Assembly: GCA_021775425.1 (NCBI GenBank) | Contig: JAJFHX010000020.1 | Span: forward strand, 83,582 to 147,581 | Origin: Hyphomicrobiales bacterium | Lineage (GTDB): Bacteria; Pseudomonadota; Alphaproteobacteria; Rhizobiales; HXMU1428-3 | DNA length: 64,000 nt | Reading direction: 5' to 3' | In this document: one piece after another, positions 16,819 to 26,550 of the stretch | How the letters are laid out: the number at the start of each line of letters is the position of its first letter | Numbering within the stretch: position 1 is the first letter of the stretch | Notes under the pieces: model-generated | The model's input: the letters and a program-made list of their open reading frames with translations, nothing else | What the model was told of the DNA's origin: nothing | Databases searched by the model: none | Translations under genes and position numbers: made by a program

Positions 16819-17364
16819 ATGTCCTGGACTGATGATCGGGTAGAAATTTTAAAAAAGCTTTGGGCAGAAGGTCTGAGCGCCAGCCAGATAGCAGGTCGCC
16901 TTGGCGGTGTGACCCGCAATGCCGTCATTGGTAAAGTTCACAGGCTCGGACTTTCAGGCCGGGCCACAACATCAAGAGCCAAACCGGCCCGCGCCAGAAA
17001 ACATAAAACCACGCGCCAGGGTGGCACAACCAGACTTGGCTTGTTTTCCAGCAACAGCACAGCAATGCGCAGCTTATCAACTAATCCTGATGGCCCAAAA
17101 GAAGAACCTTTCCGTTCCCAATATGTTGAGCTTGATATTCCGCTTGAAGAACGGGTCGATCTTGTTGATTTAAAAGAAAGCCAGTGTCGCTGGCCGATTG
17201 GTGATCCTCAGGAGAGTGGGTTTCACTTTTGCGGTAAGCACAAAGAAGATGGCACTCCCTATTGTGAATACCACGCAGAAATAGCTTTCCAGCCATTGTC
17301 ACGTCAAAGTGCCAGAGCAAAAGCGCAAACAGCCGTTGCAACAGCAGCGCGTCTGGCAAAATAA
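16819..17364 (+). CDS. gcrA: GcrA cell cycle regulator
   Basis: A sigma70-interacting transcription regulator that activates promoters methylated by CcrM. Seen: the diagnostic N-terminus MSWTDDRVEILKKLWAEGLSASQIAGRLGGVTRNAVIGKVHRLGL (a helix-turn-helix of about 45 residues), a basic linker, and the C-terminal block CRWPIGDP...FCG...YCEYH, which binds sigma70 domain 2 in this family. 181 aa, normal length. Strong ribosome-binding site GAGGAGG 5 nt before the ATG. A bidirectional terminator separates it from the convergent tad locus. Confidence 0.96.
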   Translation: MSWTDDRVEILKKLWAEGLSASQIAGRLGGVTRNAVIGKVHRLGLSGRATTSRAKPARARKHKTTRQGGTTRLGLFSSNSTAMRSLSTNPDGPKEEPFRSQYVELDIPLEERVDLVDLKESQCRWPIGDPQESGFHFCGKHKEDGTPYCEYHAEIAFQPLSRQSARAKAQTAVATAARLAK

Positions 17365-17394
17365 AAAATTACAGATTTAAAAGAATACCCCAGC

Positions 17395-17435
17395 AAAAAC
17401 CACGGTCAATGCAACTTATGCAACCGTGGTTTTTC
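17395..17435. terminator. Bidirectional terminator between gcrA and tadC
   Basis: Perfect inverted repeat AAAAACCACGGT / ACCGTGGTTTTT around a 16-nt loop, with A and T runs on the two sides, between convergent genes. Confidence 0.85.
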
Positions 17436-17459
17436 ATTTCTGCAATGCATCACTAAAAA

Positions 17460-18437
17460 TTATTGAATGCTCATCACCTGAATGATAGCCGGGCCGAGGA
17501 TAACGGCGAACAATACGGGAAGAAAAAACACAATCATGGGGACAGTTAGTTTGGGGGGTAAAGCAGCAGCTTTTTTCTCTGCTTCATTCATACGTTCATC
17601 ACGAAACTCTTCAGCCATCGCTCGAAGCGCAACACCCAGCGCAGTACCATATTTCTCAGCCTGAATAAGACTGGTCGTCACTGAACGAACCCCGGGCAAC
17701 CCGGTACGTAATCCAAGATTCTCCAACGCTTGTCGCCGGTTTTGCAAATATGACATCTCGGCAGTCGTTAATGTCAGCTCTTCAGCTAGCTCGCTCGACT
17801 GTCCGCCAATTTCCACAGCCACTTTACGAAAAGCAGCCTCAATAGACATACCCGCCTGCACGCAGATCAAAAGCAGGTCAAGCGCATCAGGAAATGCCTG
17901 ACGAATAGAAGCCTGGCGTTTTTGAATAAGATTGGAAATAAAAATATTCGGCAGATAAAATCCCAGATACCCACCGCCAAGAATGGCAGAAAATTTCAGC
18001 ATACCCTCGAGGCCAAAATCATTGATAAAAAACATATAAAATGCAGTCAGCCCCATGCCAACAAACGGCAGCACACAACGCATCACCAGAAACACCATAA
18101 TAGGGCTGCTACCTCGCAATCCAGCCATCTTCATTTTTAAAGCAAGGTCTTCCGTTTCGAGGGCTTTGCGAAGATTAAACATCTTCACGATTTGCGCCAT
18201 ACCCGTTTTCTGATTATGGCGGATATTCCCGGTGCGCGCTTTTTCTTCTGCCAGATCCTGCAAACGCTGGACCTTAAGACGCTCGCGCTCATCGGCAACA
18301 TATTTCATCCGGCTGCCAAGTTTATCATTTGTCAACAAAGGGCCGGTCAGAGTCAGTACAGTGGCAAATGCAGCCACCGCTGTCAAAATAACAAGAACAT
18401 TCCTTGGCTCCATCGCCATTTGCATGATTTCATACAT
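17460..18437 (-). CDS. tadC: Tad pilus inner-membrane platform protein TadC
   Basis: One of two GspF-type membrane proteins that form the platform for Flp pilus assembly with TadB and the CpaF ATPase. Seen: an N-terminal TM helix (VLVILTAVAAFATVL), a pair of central helices, the T2SSF domain with DALDLLLICVQAGMSIEAAFRKVA, and a C-terminal TM segment LTVPMIVFFLPVLFAVILGPAI. ATG 18437 is preferred over the TTG at 18458. Last gene of the cpaB-C-D-E-F-tadB-tadC run. Confidence 0.93.
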   Translation of the reverse strand: MYEIMQMAMEPRNVLVILTAVAAFATVLTLTGPLLTNDKLGSRMKYVADERERLKVQRLQDLAEEKARTGNIRHNQKTGMAQIVKMFNLRKALETEDLALKMKMAGLRGSSPIMVFLVMRCVLPFVGMGLTAFYMFFINDFGLEGMLKFSAILGGGYLGFYLPNIFISNLIQKRQASIRQAFPDALDLLLICVQAGMSIEAAFRKVAVEIGGQSSELAEELTLTTAEMSYLQNRRQALENLGLRTGLPGVRSVTTSLIQAEKYGTALGVALRAMAEEFRDERMNEAEKKAAALPPKLTVPMIVFFLPVLFAVILGPAIIQVMSIQ

Positions 18438-18503
18438 ATCAACACTCACTCTCGCCAATAATGGCTACGCACCCAAAAGCTCCGGGCAAAACAAACATCA
18501 GAT

Positions 18504-19496
18504 CTAAATTTTAAAGTTAATCATCCAGCGCATAACAAACACACCCGTCAACATAACTAGTGCACTACCAGCCAGAATCATATGACCTGTTGGATGCGTC
18601 CATAAAATTTCCATATAATCAGGGTTCGCGAAGGAAACACCCCCCATAACAATGAGCGGCAGTGAACCGATAATTCCCGCTGAAGCTTTCGCTTCCATAC
18701 TCACAGCCTGAACTTTTGCTTTGAGTTTATGCCTGTCTCTCAGCACTTTCACCAGATTTGAAAGCGCTTCCGCGATGTTACCACCAACTTGCAATTGGAT
18801 CGTCACAACAATGGTGAAAAAATTAACTTCCTGAAGTGGCACCCGTTCATAAAGACGGCTCATAGCTTTCTCAATCGGTATACCAACCCGCTGTTGTTCA
18901 ACAACATTCAGAAATTCACTCTTCACCGGCTCACCAACTTCCGTGGTGATAATTTGCAAGCAATCATTAAACGGCAAACCGGCCTTCACACCGCGAATGA
19001 TAATATCAATAGCATTGACAAATTCACTGATAAAAACCTTCTGCCGCCGCTTGATCAAAACACTAAGCACATAACGCGGCAGACCGACACCGCCGACAAA
19101 TAAACCAAGTGCTACAAAGTAAATTGGTAATCCAAAGAGCAAAAGCATGAAACCAAGAATAAGACCGCTCATTGCTGAAATCATGTAAAATGTTTTCGGC
19201 TTAAGGTTTTCTAACCCCGCCCGCTGTAATAACAGCCGAAGTGTTACTTTTTTCTGCTTTTTACTTTTGGCTTCAAGTTCTTTAACGGCATCCTGCACCT
19301 GCTTGCGACGAGTTTGCTCAACCTGCCCTTCACGTGAGGCAATCTTCGCCTTCATGCCACCGGCAACAACCTGTTTGCGTTTTTCAACTTTTCTTTCACC
19401 CGAAAGAAAAGGATCAAGCACCATAAAGATTATGGCACCGACAGACAGCGCACCAAGCCCCATCGCGGCATAAATAAGCATTTCCTGATCAAACAT
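18504..19496 (-). CDS. tadB: Tad pilus inner-membrane platform protein TadB
   Basis: GspF-domain membrane protein paired with TadC. Seen: an N-terminal TM helix (AAMGLGALSVGAIIFMVLDPF), a basic linker rich in K/R, a mid-protein TM pair (MISAMSGLILGFMLLLFGLPIYFVALGLFVGGVGLPRYVL), the T2SSF motif FVNAIDIIIRGVKAGLPFNDCLQIITTEVG, and a C-terminal TM segment. 330 aa, usual length. Its start overlaps the cpaF stop by 8 bp, so translation is probably coupled. Confidence 0.94.
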   Translation of the reverse strand: MFDQEMLIYAAMGLGALSVGAIIFMVLDPFLSGERKVEKRKQVVAGGMKAKIASREGQVEQTRRKQVQDAVKELEAKSKKQKKVTLRLLLQRAGLENLKPKTFYMISAMSGLILGFMLLLFGLPIYFVALGLFVGGVGLPRYVLSVLIKRRQKVFISEFVNAIDIIIRGVKAGLPFNDCLQIITTEVGEPVKSEFLNVVEQQRVGIPIEKAMSRLYERVPLQEVNFFTIVVTIQLQVGGNIAEALSNLVKVLRDRHKLKAKVQAVSMEAKASAGIIGSLPLIVMGGVSFANPDYMEILWTHPTGHMILAGSALVMLTGVFVMRWMINFKI

Positions 19497-21012
19497 TAGC
19501 TTCTCCTAATGGATTACCATGTTCATCAGTAACTTCAGCCCGTGAAAGAACTTCAGTAAGTCTTGCATCTTCCCCATAATACTGTGCCCGCTCATAGAAA
19601 CGCGGCCGGGTAATGCCTGTTGAGCGATGTCGGCCAATCAATTTGCCGTTTTCATCTTCACCAAGAATATCATATACAAATATGTCCTGAAGTGTCGGCA
19701 CATCACCTTCCATGCCCACCACTTCAGTAATCCGGGTGATCTTCCGCGATCCATCCCTGAGCCTTGCAGCCTGCACAATCACATCAACAGATCCAACAAT
19801 CATCTCTCGAATAGTCCGGGCGGGGAGGGTAAAGCCCCCCATCAGAATCATACTTTCCATACGGCTGATCGCTTCACGCGGGCTGTTCGAGTGAAGCGTA
19901 CCCATTGACCCGTCGTGACCAGTGTTCATTGCCTGCAACAGATCAAAAGCCTCAGGGCCACGCACCTCACCAACAATAATTCGATCCGGACGCATCCGAA
20001 GACAGTTCTTCACCAGATCACGCATAGTGATCTCACCTTCACCTTCAAGGTTAGGCGGTCTGGTCTCTAACCGCACCACATGCGGTTGTTGCAATTGCAG
20101 TTCGGCACTGTCTTCGCAGGTAATCACTCGTTCATCTTTGTCTACATAAGCGGTCAGACAATTGAGCAATGTCGTTTTACCAGAACCCGTACCACCGGAA
20201 ATAACCACATTACACCGGCACTTACCGATAATTTCAAGCACTTCCTTACCTTCAGGAGAGATCGCTTTAAAATCCATCAGCTGATCAAGGGTAAGCCGGT
20301 CCTTCTTAAATTTCCGAATGGTCATTGTCGGCCCCTCAAGCGCAAGAGGCGGCGCAATCACATTCACCCGCGAACCATCCGGCAAACGAGCATCACATAT
20401 GGGGCTCGATTCATCCACCCGCCGGCCAACCTGGCTAACAATCCGCTGGCAGATATTCAACAACTGCATATTGTCTGTAAAACGAACGGCTGTCTTTTCA
20501 ACCCGGCCATCAACTTCAATAAAGCAGTCCGCTGCGCCATTGATCATGATATCAGCAATATCATCACGTGCCAGCAAAGGCTCAAGCGGGCCATAACCAA
20601 GGACATCATTACATATGTCTTCAATCAGGTCTTCCTGCTCGGAAATTGGCATAACAACATTCTGAATGGCCAGAATTTCGCCAACAATATCCCTGATTTC
20701 TTCACGAGCAGCATCATTATTCAGGTTCGCCAGCTGTGTCAGGTCAATCGTATCAATCAGCGCATTAAATACAGTGGTTTTTACATCATAATAATTTTCA
20801 GAACGGCTTCGAGATGGCTCCTTGTGCACCTCCGGTTCCATAGCAGGCATTGGCTCAACAGGTTTTTGAACTTTCTTGGTAGGCGTCTCAACTACCGGCT
20901 GGCTAGCAACACTGGGCTTTTCAACAGGCTTAACTTTTGGCGCCGCCACACTTTGCGGCTGCCTGATGGGGGCCTTCTGGCCATCTGCTGCTGAACCACG
21001 CTTTCCAAACAT
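19489..21012 (-). CDS. cpaF: Tad pilus assembly ATPase CpaF/TadA
   Basis: Hexameric secretion ATPase (VirB11/GspE superfamily) that powers Flp pilus assembly on the cytosolic face. Seen: a low-complexity Pro/Lys/Val-rich N-terminus of about 80 residues, the CpaF N-domain, Walker [15 protein letters not shown] near residue 270, the [35 protein letters not shown] Walker-B region, and [12 protein letters not shown]. 507 aa, typical. The N-terminal low-complexity tail is common in rhizobial CpaF. Confidence 0.97.
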   Translation of the reverse strand: MFGKRGSAADGQKAPIRQPQSVAAPKVKPVEKPSVASQPVVETPTKKVQKPVEPMPAMEPEVHKEPSRSRSENYYDVKTTVFNALIDTIDLTQLANLNNDAAREEIRDIVGEILAIQNVVMPISEQEDLIEDICNDVLGYGPLEPLLARDDIADIMINGAADCFIEVDGRVEKTAVRFTDNMQLLNICQRIVSQVGRRVDESSPICDARLPDGSRVNVIAPPLALEGPTMTIRKFKKDRLTLDQLMDFKAISPEGKEVLEIIGKCRCNVVISGGTGSGKTTLLNCLTAYVDKDERVITCEDSAELQLQQPHVVRLETRPPNLEGEGEITMRDLVKNCLRMRPDRIIVGEVRGPEAFDLLQAMNTGHDGSMGTLHSNSPREAISRMESMILMGGFTLPARTIREMIVGSVDVIVQAARLRDGSRKITRITEVVGMEGDVPTLQDIFVYDILGEDENGKLIGRHRSTGITRPRFYERAQYYGEDARLTEVLSRAEVTDEHGNPLGEANV

Positions 21013-21025
21013 AACAAAACTATCC

Positions 21026-22315
21026 CTACTTCATACCAAAGCGATTTAAAATCGGCTTCAAAATTGAACTATCTTCCTCAGCTGGCGCTTTGATATTCGC
21101 CAACATACAAGCCAATTCATTAATCTGTTTTGCAACTTTTGATTTTTGCGAAACTTCACCAAGCATCTGGCCATTATTCGCCGCTGTGCCAAAAATCTCC
21201 GCCTCATAATCAATCACAACGGTTGGCTTTAGCTCAACGATCTGGGCAAAATCTGCAACTGATATTTCAGGCTTTTTCGGCATACCGACCAGATTCAGAA
21301 TAAGTCGTGGCTCAATGTCAGATTGCCGGTGCGTCTTTAAAAACTCGAGAATGTTTTTCGTATTTCTCAAATTCGCCAGATCTGGTGTTGCGGTAATCAC
21401 AATCTCATCTGATTGCATCAGCACATATTTCGACCAGCTCGCCCATGAGTGCGGCATATCCACAACTGAAAACGGAATGTTTTTGCGAAGCACATCAAGC
21501 ACTATATCGCAGGGCTCCTGCTCAACATCATATTCCTGATCAAGATTACTTGCAGAAGCAAACAGGCTTAATCTTTCAGAACATTTCGATAGCAACCGGT
21601 CTAGCATCACATCATCAAGCCGGTCAGATTGAAACAGCGCTTCTGCTATGCCCTGGTTCGGGTCCTGATTAAAATCAAGACCAGCCGTGCCAAACGGTAA
21701 ATCGAAATCTGAAATAACAACATCCGTCTGGGTAATCTCAGAAATTGCCCATGCCACATTATGACTTAAAATACTGGAACCAACGCCACCCTTAGCGCCA
21801 ACAAAAGTAATAACCTGACCAAGCGGGTCAGAATTCGGGTCTGAATAGAGATTGGAAATCGAGCCGATGATCTGCAAAGAAGTTACAGGCGCAACAAGAT
21901 ATTCACTAACGCCTCTTTCAACCAGCGCTCTGTAAAGCAAAACATCATTTAAATGGCCAACAATAATCACTTTCGTCCCAGCATCACAAACCTCAGCCAG
22001 TTCATCAAGCTGGGCGATTAATTGTTCCCGAGAAGCCTTGCTTTCAAGAATTATAAGATTTGGGGTCGGTCCCTCGCGATAGCTTTCAAGCGCCGCATTA
22101 ATGCCACCCATCTGCATAGAAAGATGGGCTTTATCCATCCGCCGGTCACCTGCAGCATTTTGTACAGCATCAGAAAAGTCCTGCTCTTCGCAAAACACCT
22201 GAATAGAAATGCGTGGCACAGGTCTGGCTTTCCGGCTTGCCTCAGCCATGCCTTCGGCACCCGCCTCTTCGGCGCTGCCTGTCTCTCCATCATGTGAATA
22301 TGCTATGTCACTCAT
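21026..22315 (-). CDS. cpaE: Tad pilus localisation ATPase CpaE/TadZ
   Basis: A MinD/ParA-like protein that places the pilus machine at the pole. Seen: a degenerate receiver-like domain in the first 150 residues (NLIILESKASREQLIAQLDELAE...VIIVGHLNDVLLYRALVERGVSEYLVAPV), then the deviant Walker A VGAKGGVGSSILSHN near residue 170. The C-terminal half retains VVDMPHSW and the LILNLVGM segment. 429 aa, normal. It lies between cpaD and cpaF with short gaps, in one operon. Confidence 0.94.
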   Translation of the reverse strand: MSDIAYSHDGETGSAEEAGAEGMAEASRKARPVPRISIQVFCEEQDFSDAVQNAAGDRRMDKAHLSMQMGGINAALESYREGPTPNLIILESKASREQLIAQLDELAEVCDAGTKVIIVGHLNDVLLYRALVERGVSEYLVAPVTSLQIIGSISNLYSDPNSDPLGQVITFVGAKGGVGSSILSHNVAWAISEITQTDVVISDFDLPFGTAGLDFNQDPNQGIAEALFQSDRLDDVMLDRLLSKCSERLSLFASASNLDQEYDVEQEPCDIVLDVLRKNIPFSVVDMPHSWASWSKYVLMQSDEIVITATPDLANLRNTKNILEFLKTHRQSDIEPRLILNLVGMPKKPEISVADFAQIVELKPTVVIDYEAEIFGTAANNGQMLGEVSQKSKVAKQINELACMLANIKAPAEEDSSILKPILNRFGMK

Positions 22316-22348
22316 CTTTTTCTTCCCGAATTTTACAAATTCACTAAT

Positions 22349-23080
22349 TTACTTTTTCTTCGTATCAGTACGTTCATCTTGCGATCTGGTAGAGCTTGAA
22401 ACTTCACCCTTAACCCATTTATCCCAAACACCATCTCTTCGTCTGGCATCGCGCGGGCTCCAGCCTCTTGGACCTTTTAAATCTCGCGGGTTCGCAACCA
22501 TCGCCGCCAGATTTTTCTGGTTGGCACAGCCCCAGTAATGTGAATTTCTATTATTTTCGCTATTGTTTAAGTTTTCGTTCCAGTGACCACAATCAGGTCC
22601 TTTAGCAACATATCGCTTATAAGAAAGATGGATAAAAGGATGTCTGTCACCGCGGCCCTGATATCGCTTAACTGAAATGACCTCAGGCCCAAGAGACATG
22701 TTCTGCATTTCATGCTGCACCTGACTTAAAACATTATGAAGTGCACCCTGATAATAAGAATTTGCCGGTAAAGTCACTTTGATGCGGCCAATTCCCTGAT
22801 CACGATAATAATGAAGGAACGTGATGAGTTCATTCCGTTTTGATGGCACAAGCTTGCGGTCTTTATTGTTAACCGAAATGCTCATTGAAAGCTCACCAGT
22901 TGAAACCTCAATCGGATGCTCATCTTTTGCATGATAGAATAAAGAACCAGTTGGTCTTTCATCAGCATATCGCCCATCAAGACCATGCTTACAGGCCGTG
23001 CTCATCAAAGACGCCACAATCACAAAGGCTGTTAAACGAGCTGTTTTTAAAAGCCGGTTATCTGTCAATTTAAATACCAT
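22349..23080 (-). CDS. cpaD: Tad pilus assembly lipoprotein CpaD
   Basis: An outer-membrane-associated lipoprotein that supports the CpaC secretin. Seen: a signal peptide with lipobox (LMSTAC; lipidated Cys about residue 30), the CpaD-family segment VIFV-like VSVNNKDRKLVPSKRNELITFLHYYRDQGIGRIKVTLP, and the C-terminal DCGHWNENL...NSHYWGCANQKNLAAMVANPRDL motif that is diagnostic. ATG 23080 has AAGGG/GAG upstream and fits better than TTG 23113. 243 aa. Confidence 0.93.
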   Translation of the reverse strand: MVFKLTDNRLLKTARLTAFVIVASLMSTACKHGLDGRYADERPTGSLFYHAKDEHPIEVSTGELSMSISVNNKDRKLVPSKRNELITFLHYYRDQGIGRIKVTLPANSYYQGALHNVLSQVQHEMQNMSLGPEVISVKRYQGRGDRHPFIHLSYKRYVAKGPDCGHWNENLNNSENNRNSHYWGCANQKNLAAMVANPRDLKGPRGWSPRDARRRDGVWDKWVKGEVSSSTRSQDERTDTKKK

Positions 23081-23105
23081 TACTCTACCCTTATCCAAAA
23101 ACAGT

Positions 23106-24656
23106 CTATTCAACTATGAACCCAAGTCCCTGGTCCCGATCACGTCGCCCCCAGGACCTGCTCTTATGTGTGTCCTGGTGTGCGGGTTTATAAGACCCTT
23201 TCAATGTGTCCTTCAGGCTCCATTCAACAGGCTCTTCTCTCCGCTCTGAAATTCGGCGTCCTCTTGGCCTCTCATATTTATTTAAGTGGCCTCGAAGAAA
23301 CGCTTTTCTGTCAGATGGAAACCCTAATCCCTCATCAGGCGTAGCAAGTTTCTTGCGTGAAGTTTCATTCACAAGATAAGGCGTAACAATCACCACAAGT
23401 TCAGTTTCATTGCGCACAAAATCACGGCTTCGGAACAGTGCCCCAAGAATTGGTAACCGTTTCAGTTCTGGAACATCATCAATATTATGTTTCGTGCGGT
23501 CCGAAATCAGTCCCGCCATCACAATTGAACCACCCGATCCAAGCTCAACCGTCGTGGAGGCCCGCCTGACTTCAATTGCAGGAATCGTAATGCTATTAAG
23601 TACAACAGAACCACGGTCTGTTATGTCGCTTACTTCAGTCGCGATTTTGAGGCTGATCCGCCCCGCATCCATGACAACTGGCGTAAAGGCAAGGCCGATA
23701 CCAAACGGTTTAAATTCGATTTTGATCTCGCCGTCTTTATCCGAAACCGGAATAGGGAATTCACCGCCCGCGAGGAAATTAGCTGTCTCTCCTGAGATAG
23801 CTGTCAAATTTGGTTCAGCAAGAGTGCGAAGCACGCCATTTCGCTCTAGCGCCCGCACCACAGCTGTAATGCTATCACCTGCATTTGTATGTGTCAGAGT
23901 AGTACTCGAACCAACAGTACCGGCAATAAACTGGCTAACGTTTGGAAACGCAAGAGATGTTGCCTGAGCCACAGAAAGCCCACCATTAATCATCCCGCTT
24001 ACATTAATACCAAGTTTCTTGGCCACATTGCGCTGCATCTCAGCAACAGTCACTTTAAGAAGAACCTGCTCATTCCCACTGGTTGAAAGCAGGTTAATTA
24101 CCTGATCTTTTGATTTCACAAACCGTGCGGCAATGTCAGTAGCTTTGGTAGAATCGATAGGTGTACGAACAGAACCAGTCAGGACGATATGTTCATTGAC
24201 CATATCCACCTTGATTTTACTGTCCCGCAAAATCCGGCCATAAATACCGCTTAGTGCTGTCATATCCCGCGAGATTGAAATCTCAATAGTCAGAATTCGA
24301 TTGCCTTCCTTATCAAAAAAGAAAGCATTCCCCTCACCGATTTTCTTACCAATCAGATACGCCCTGCGTGAACTATGCAGCACAGCATCAATAAATTCAG
24401 GATTAGAAACAAGCACGTCCCGAACGTCTTTTGGCAGTTCAACCACAAGTGATTTGTTCAAGCCAATTTTAACGTGGCGGGTTTCACCACCCGGAGCAAC
24501 CCGGTTAATCTTCAAAAGCGAGCGGTGCTCATTAGCAAATTTCTTATGAGTATCAGCTAATGCAGGTGCCGCGTTTAAAATCACACAGGTGCCAAGGAAT
24601 AACAGGCTGCATAATGCCCGCCTGAAAATTTTACCCTGATGTATCAATTCACTCAT
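23106..24656 (-). CDS. cpaC: Tad pilus outer-membrane secretin CpaC/RcpA
   Basis: Forms the outer-membrane channel of the Flp pilus. Seen: a signal peptide (ALCSLLFLGTCVILNAAPALA), a pilus-secretin N-domain (LNKSLVVELPKDVRDVLVSNPEFIDAVLHSSRRAYLIGKKIGEGNAFFFD), a BON-like middle, and the secretin domain with VLRTLAEPNLTAISGETANFLAGGEFPIP and VVMDAGRISLKIATEVSDI. ATG 24656 is chosen: the residues before it in the ORF track are not signal-like and an AAGGTGG lies upstream. About 516 aa, normal. Confidence 0.95.
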   Translation of the reverse strand: MSELIHQGKIFRRALCSLLFLGTCVILNAAPALADTHKKFANEHRSLLKINRVAPGGETRHVKIGLNKSLVVELPKDVRDVLVSNPEFIDAVLHSSRRAYLIGKKIGEGNAFFFDKEGNRILTIEISISRDMTALSGIYGRILRDSKIKVDMVNEHIVLTGSVRTPIDSTKATDIAARFVKSKDQVINLLSTSGNEQVLLKVTVAEMQRNVAKKLGINVSGMINGGLSVAQATSLAFPNVSQFIAGTVGSSTTLTHTNAGDSITAVVRALERNGVLRTLAEPNLTAISGETANFLAGGEFPIPVSDKDGEIKIEFKPFGIGLAFTPVVMDAGRISLKIATEVSDITDRGSVVLNSITIPAIEVRRASTTVELGSGGSIVMAGLISDRTKHNIDDVPELKRLPILGALFRSRDFVRNETELVVIVTPYLVNETSRKKLATPDEGLGFPSDRKAFLRGHLNKYERPRGRRISERREEPVEWSLKDTLKGSYKPAHQDTHKSRSWGRRDRDQGLGFIVE

Positions 24657-24719
24657 ATCCCCAACCACCTTAACTTTCCTATTAAACAAAGCCCCGTAAA
24701 GAAGCCCTACATCTACCAA

Positions 24720-25517
24720 TTAACGCACATCAAATGATTGAACCGACCGCCCAAATTTTATAATCCGAACAGAATTCCCTCTCTGTTCTCTTAAATTCTC
24801 GATCTGCTCTTTTTTTCCACCAGGGTTCGAAAGACTAATGCTTCGAAGCGCCAGTGAGATAGACCCCATCTGATCAGCAAGAGCCAGAACCTCTGCCTGA
24901 GCTAAAGTAAGCTCCAGTGTCGCAGTCTTACCTGAAGCTGATTTTTCACCTTTTGATTGTTCAATTGTCTGACCAATTGCCAGCACTTTGACATTCGAAA
25001 GAATTGTACTGCTGGTAAATTTAGACTGACTGGAGCGGCCCAGTTTACGGGATAAAATCACATCAACTCTGTCATTCGGCAGAATGAAACCACCGGCTGC
25101 CGTTTCTTCTTTAATCTTGGTCGATACCGCCCGCATGCCTGGCGTTAAAATCGCGGCCATTACGCCGCCCTGATTTGCTTTAATCAGCTTGCCTTCCTGA
25201 ATAGGCTCGCCTGGTAAAAAGGAGCCTCGTGCAATCGCTTTATCAAGTCCCTTTAAAGCATTTTGATTTGAGGCGCGGTCAATCATGGTTGATGTCAAAC
25301 CGTCTTTTGGCCATTGCTGCCACTTGAACTGTGAAGCAGAAACCATTTCACCAATCTTGATCTTTTGCGAGGCAACCAGCACCTCTGTCGTGTTCATGAA
25401 TTCTTTCGTAATCACTTGTTGAGTCTTTTGCTCACCAACAATACTTCTTGCAAGAAGCGCGGCTCCAGCCGCTGCAACGAATGCAATTCCTAATACTAAA
25501 ACGCGTGATTTTTTCAT
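24720..25517 (-). CDS. cpaB: Tad pilus assembly protein CpaB/RcpC
   Basis: A membrane-anchored periplasmic protein with a SAF domain, thought to link secretin and peptidoglycan. Seen: an N-terminal TM helix (VLVLGIAFVAAAGAALLARSIVG), the SAF-type segment VLVASQKIKIGEMVSASQFKWQQWP near residues 47-71, and RcpC-like GMRAVSTKIKEETAAGGFILPNDRVDVILSRK. 265 aa, usual size. First gene of the cpaB-to-tadC run; a 207-bp gap separates it from the prepilin peptidase gene upstream. Confidence 0.94.
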   Translation of the reverse strand: MKKSRVLVLGIAFVAAAGAALLARSIVGEQKTQQVITKEFMNTTEVLVASQKIKIGEMVSASQFKWQQWPKDGLTSTMIDRASNQNALKGLDKAIARGSFLPGEPIQEGKLIKANQGGVMAAILTPGMRAVSTKIKEETAAGGFILPNDRVDVILSRKLGRSSQSKFTSSTILSNVKVLAIGQTIEQSKGEKSASGKTATLELTLAQAEVLALADQMGSISLALRSISLSNPGGKKEQIENLREQRGNSVRIIKFGRSVQSFDVR

Positions 25518-25724
25518 AACCAGACCAAATCCCTTTTACGCTCAAAAAATACAAGCGATAGACTTACAACATCAGTTAACTGTAAGGAGGAATCGTCAAT
25601 AGGGAGTTAATAAGCGTAACTTTTTGACCAGATAGCTCTCAAAATAACGAGCAGCAGAGCTCAGCCAGACAAAAAGGCGTGCCAGTAGAAGTCAATCATT
25701 AGAAAAAATTTAGAGTTTCTTAAC

Positions 25725-26225
25725 TCAGAGAAGACCAAGCCAGATCGATTGAGGATAAACACTCAACCCGGCAAAACCAATCGCAATCCCGTAAGGCACG
25801 GCAGCTGTCCCGGTTTGGAAATTCAACAACCAACGTTGCCCGGAAAGATAAGCCGGCAAAGGTGTGTTATATAGATAAAGACAAATCACTGATAAAATAC
25901 CGCCATAAAAAGCAGCGAATAATATAAATGAGCCAACCAGGTCAGGTCCAAGCCATAAGGAAGCTGCTGCAATAAGTTTTGCGTCCCCCCCTCCGAGGTA
26001 ACCTCTGGCAAAGAAAATAAAACCGATCACTAGCATAACAAAACCGGTTATAATATGAATCCCGATTTCAGCCAGTGAAAGCCCTGAAAATGGCACAAGA
26101 ATAACAAAGCCAAAAAACAGCGCAGCAGAAATCTTATTAGGAATTGTAAAAGACATAGCATCAGATATTCCTGCAAAAATTAATGCGAAAGGAAATATCA
26201 ACAAAACGCACCACTCATAAAACAT
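25725..26225 (-). CDS. cpaA: Tad prepilin peptidase CpaA/TadV
   Basis: An A24-type aspartic membrane protease that cleaves the leader of Flp pilin and the TadE-type pseudopilins. Seen: the two catalytic Asp contexts, SDAMSFTIPN near residue 22 and ARGYLGGGDAKL near residue 77, and about six hydrophobic segments in 166 aa. There is no N-terminal methylase domain, as expected for the short TadV type. It lies 157 bp after the Flp pilin gene, from which it is separated by a terminator, so it may be read through at low level or have its own promoter. Confidence 0.94.
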   Translation of the reverse strand: MFYEWCVLLIFPFALIFAGISDAMSFTIPNKISAALFFGFVILVPFSGLSLAEIGIHIITGFVMLVIGFIFFARGYLGGGDAKLIAAASLWLGPDLVGSFILFAAFYGGILSVICLYLYNTPLPAYLSGQRWLLNFQTGTAAVPYGIAIGFAGLSVYPQSIWLGLL

Positions 26226-26299
26226 AACGATCCCAGCCTAATTAAAATAACTTCTCAGTAAATCTAGCAAAATAGACTTAATGTCAGATAAATTTTGTC

Positions 26300-26331
26300 A
26301 AAAAAAACACCCGCCGAAAGAGCGGGTGTTT
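26300..26331 (-). terminator. Rho-independent terminator after the Flp pilin gene
   Basis: On the minus strand: AACACCCGC, loop TCTTTCG, GCGGGTGTT, then seven or more T. It would limit readthrough from the abundant pilin transcript into cpaA. Confidence 0.9.
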
Positions 26332-26382
26332 CTATTATTGTCATGAAATCATATAAAATATTTCATGATTTAGCTGGCTAAA

Positions 26383-26550
26383 TTATTCACCAAGTCCAGT
26401 GTCAATAGCTGTGAAAGCTGTTCCAAGCTTAGTACCAATGCTATTTACTGTACCAATGATAATAACTGAGATACCTGCTGCGATAAGGCCATATTCGATA
26501 GCTGTTGCACCAGACTCATCTTTCATAAAACGAACCATTAGATTTTTCAT
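26383..26550 (-). CDS. flp: Flp/PilA major pilin (not in the ORF track)
   Basis: A 55-residue prepilin found by translating the minus strand. It begins MKNLMVRFMKDESG with cleavage expected after that Gly, giving mature ATAIEYGLIAAGISVIIIG, with the family Glu+5 and Tyr+6 and a hydrophobic helix; the rest is NSIGTKLGTAFTAIDTGLGE. GGGAG lies 7 nt before the ATG. It is followed by a strong terminator and preceded by a leader stem-loop, as suits a highly made structural subunit. It is the subunit assembled by the neighbouring cpa/tad genes. Confidence 0.96.
   Translation of the reverse strand: MKNLMVRFMKDESGATAIEYGLIAAGISVIIIGTVNSIGTKLGTAFTAIDTGLGE

Noticed and set aside
19000-20994. Long plus-strand ORFs opposite tadB and cpaF (for example 20080-20994, 304 aa)
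   Set aside because: They are antisense shadows of strongly supported tad genes, with biased low-complexity translation and no ribosome-binding site.
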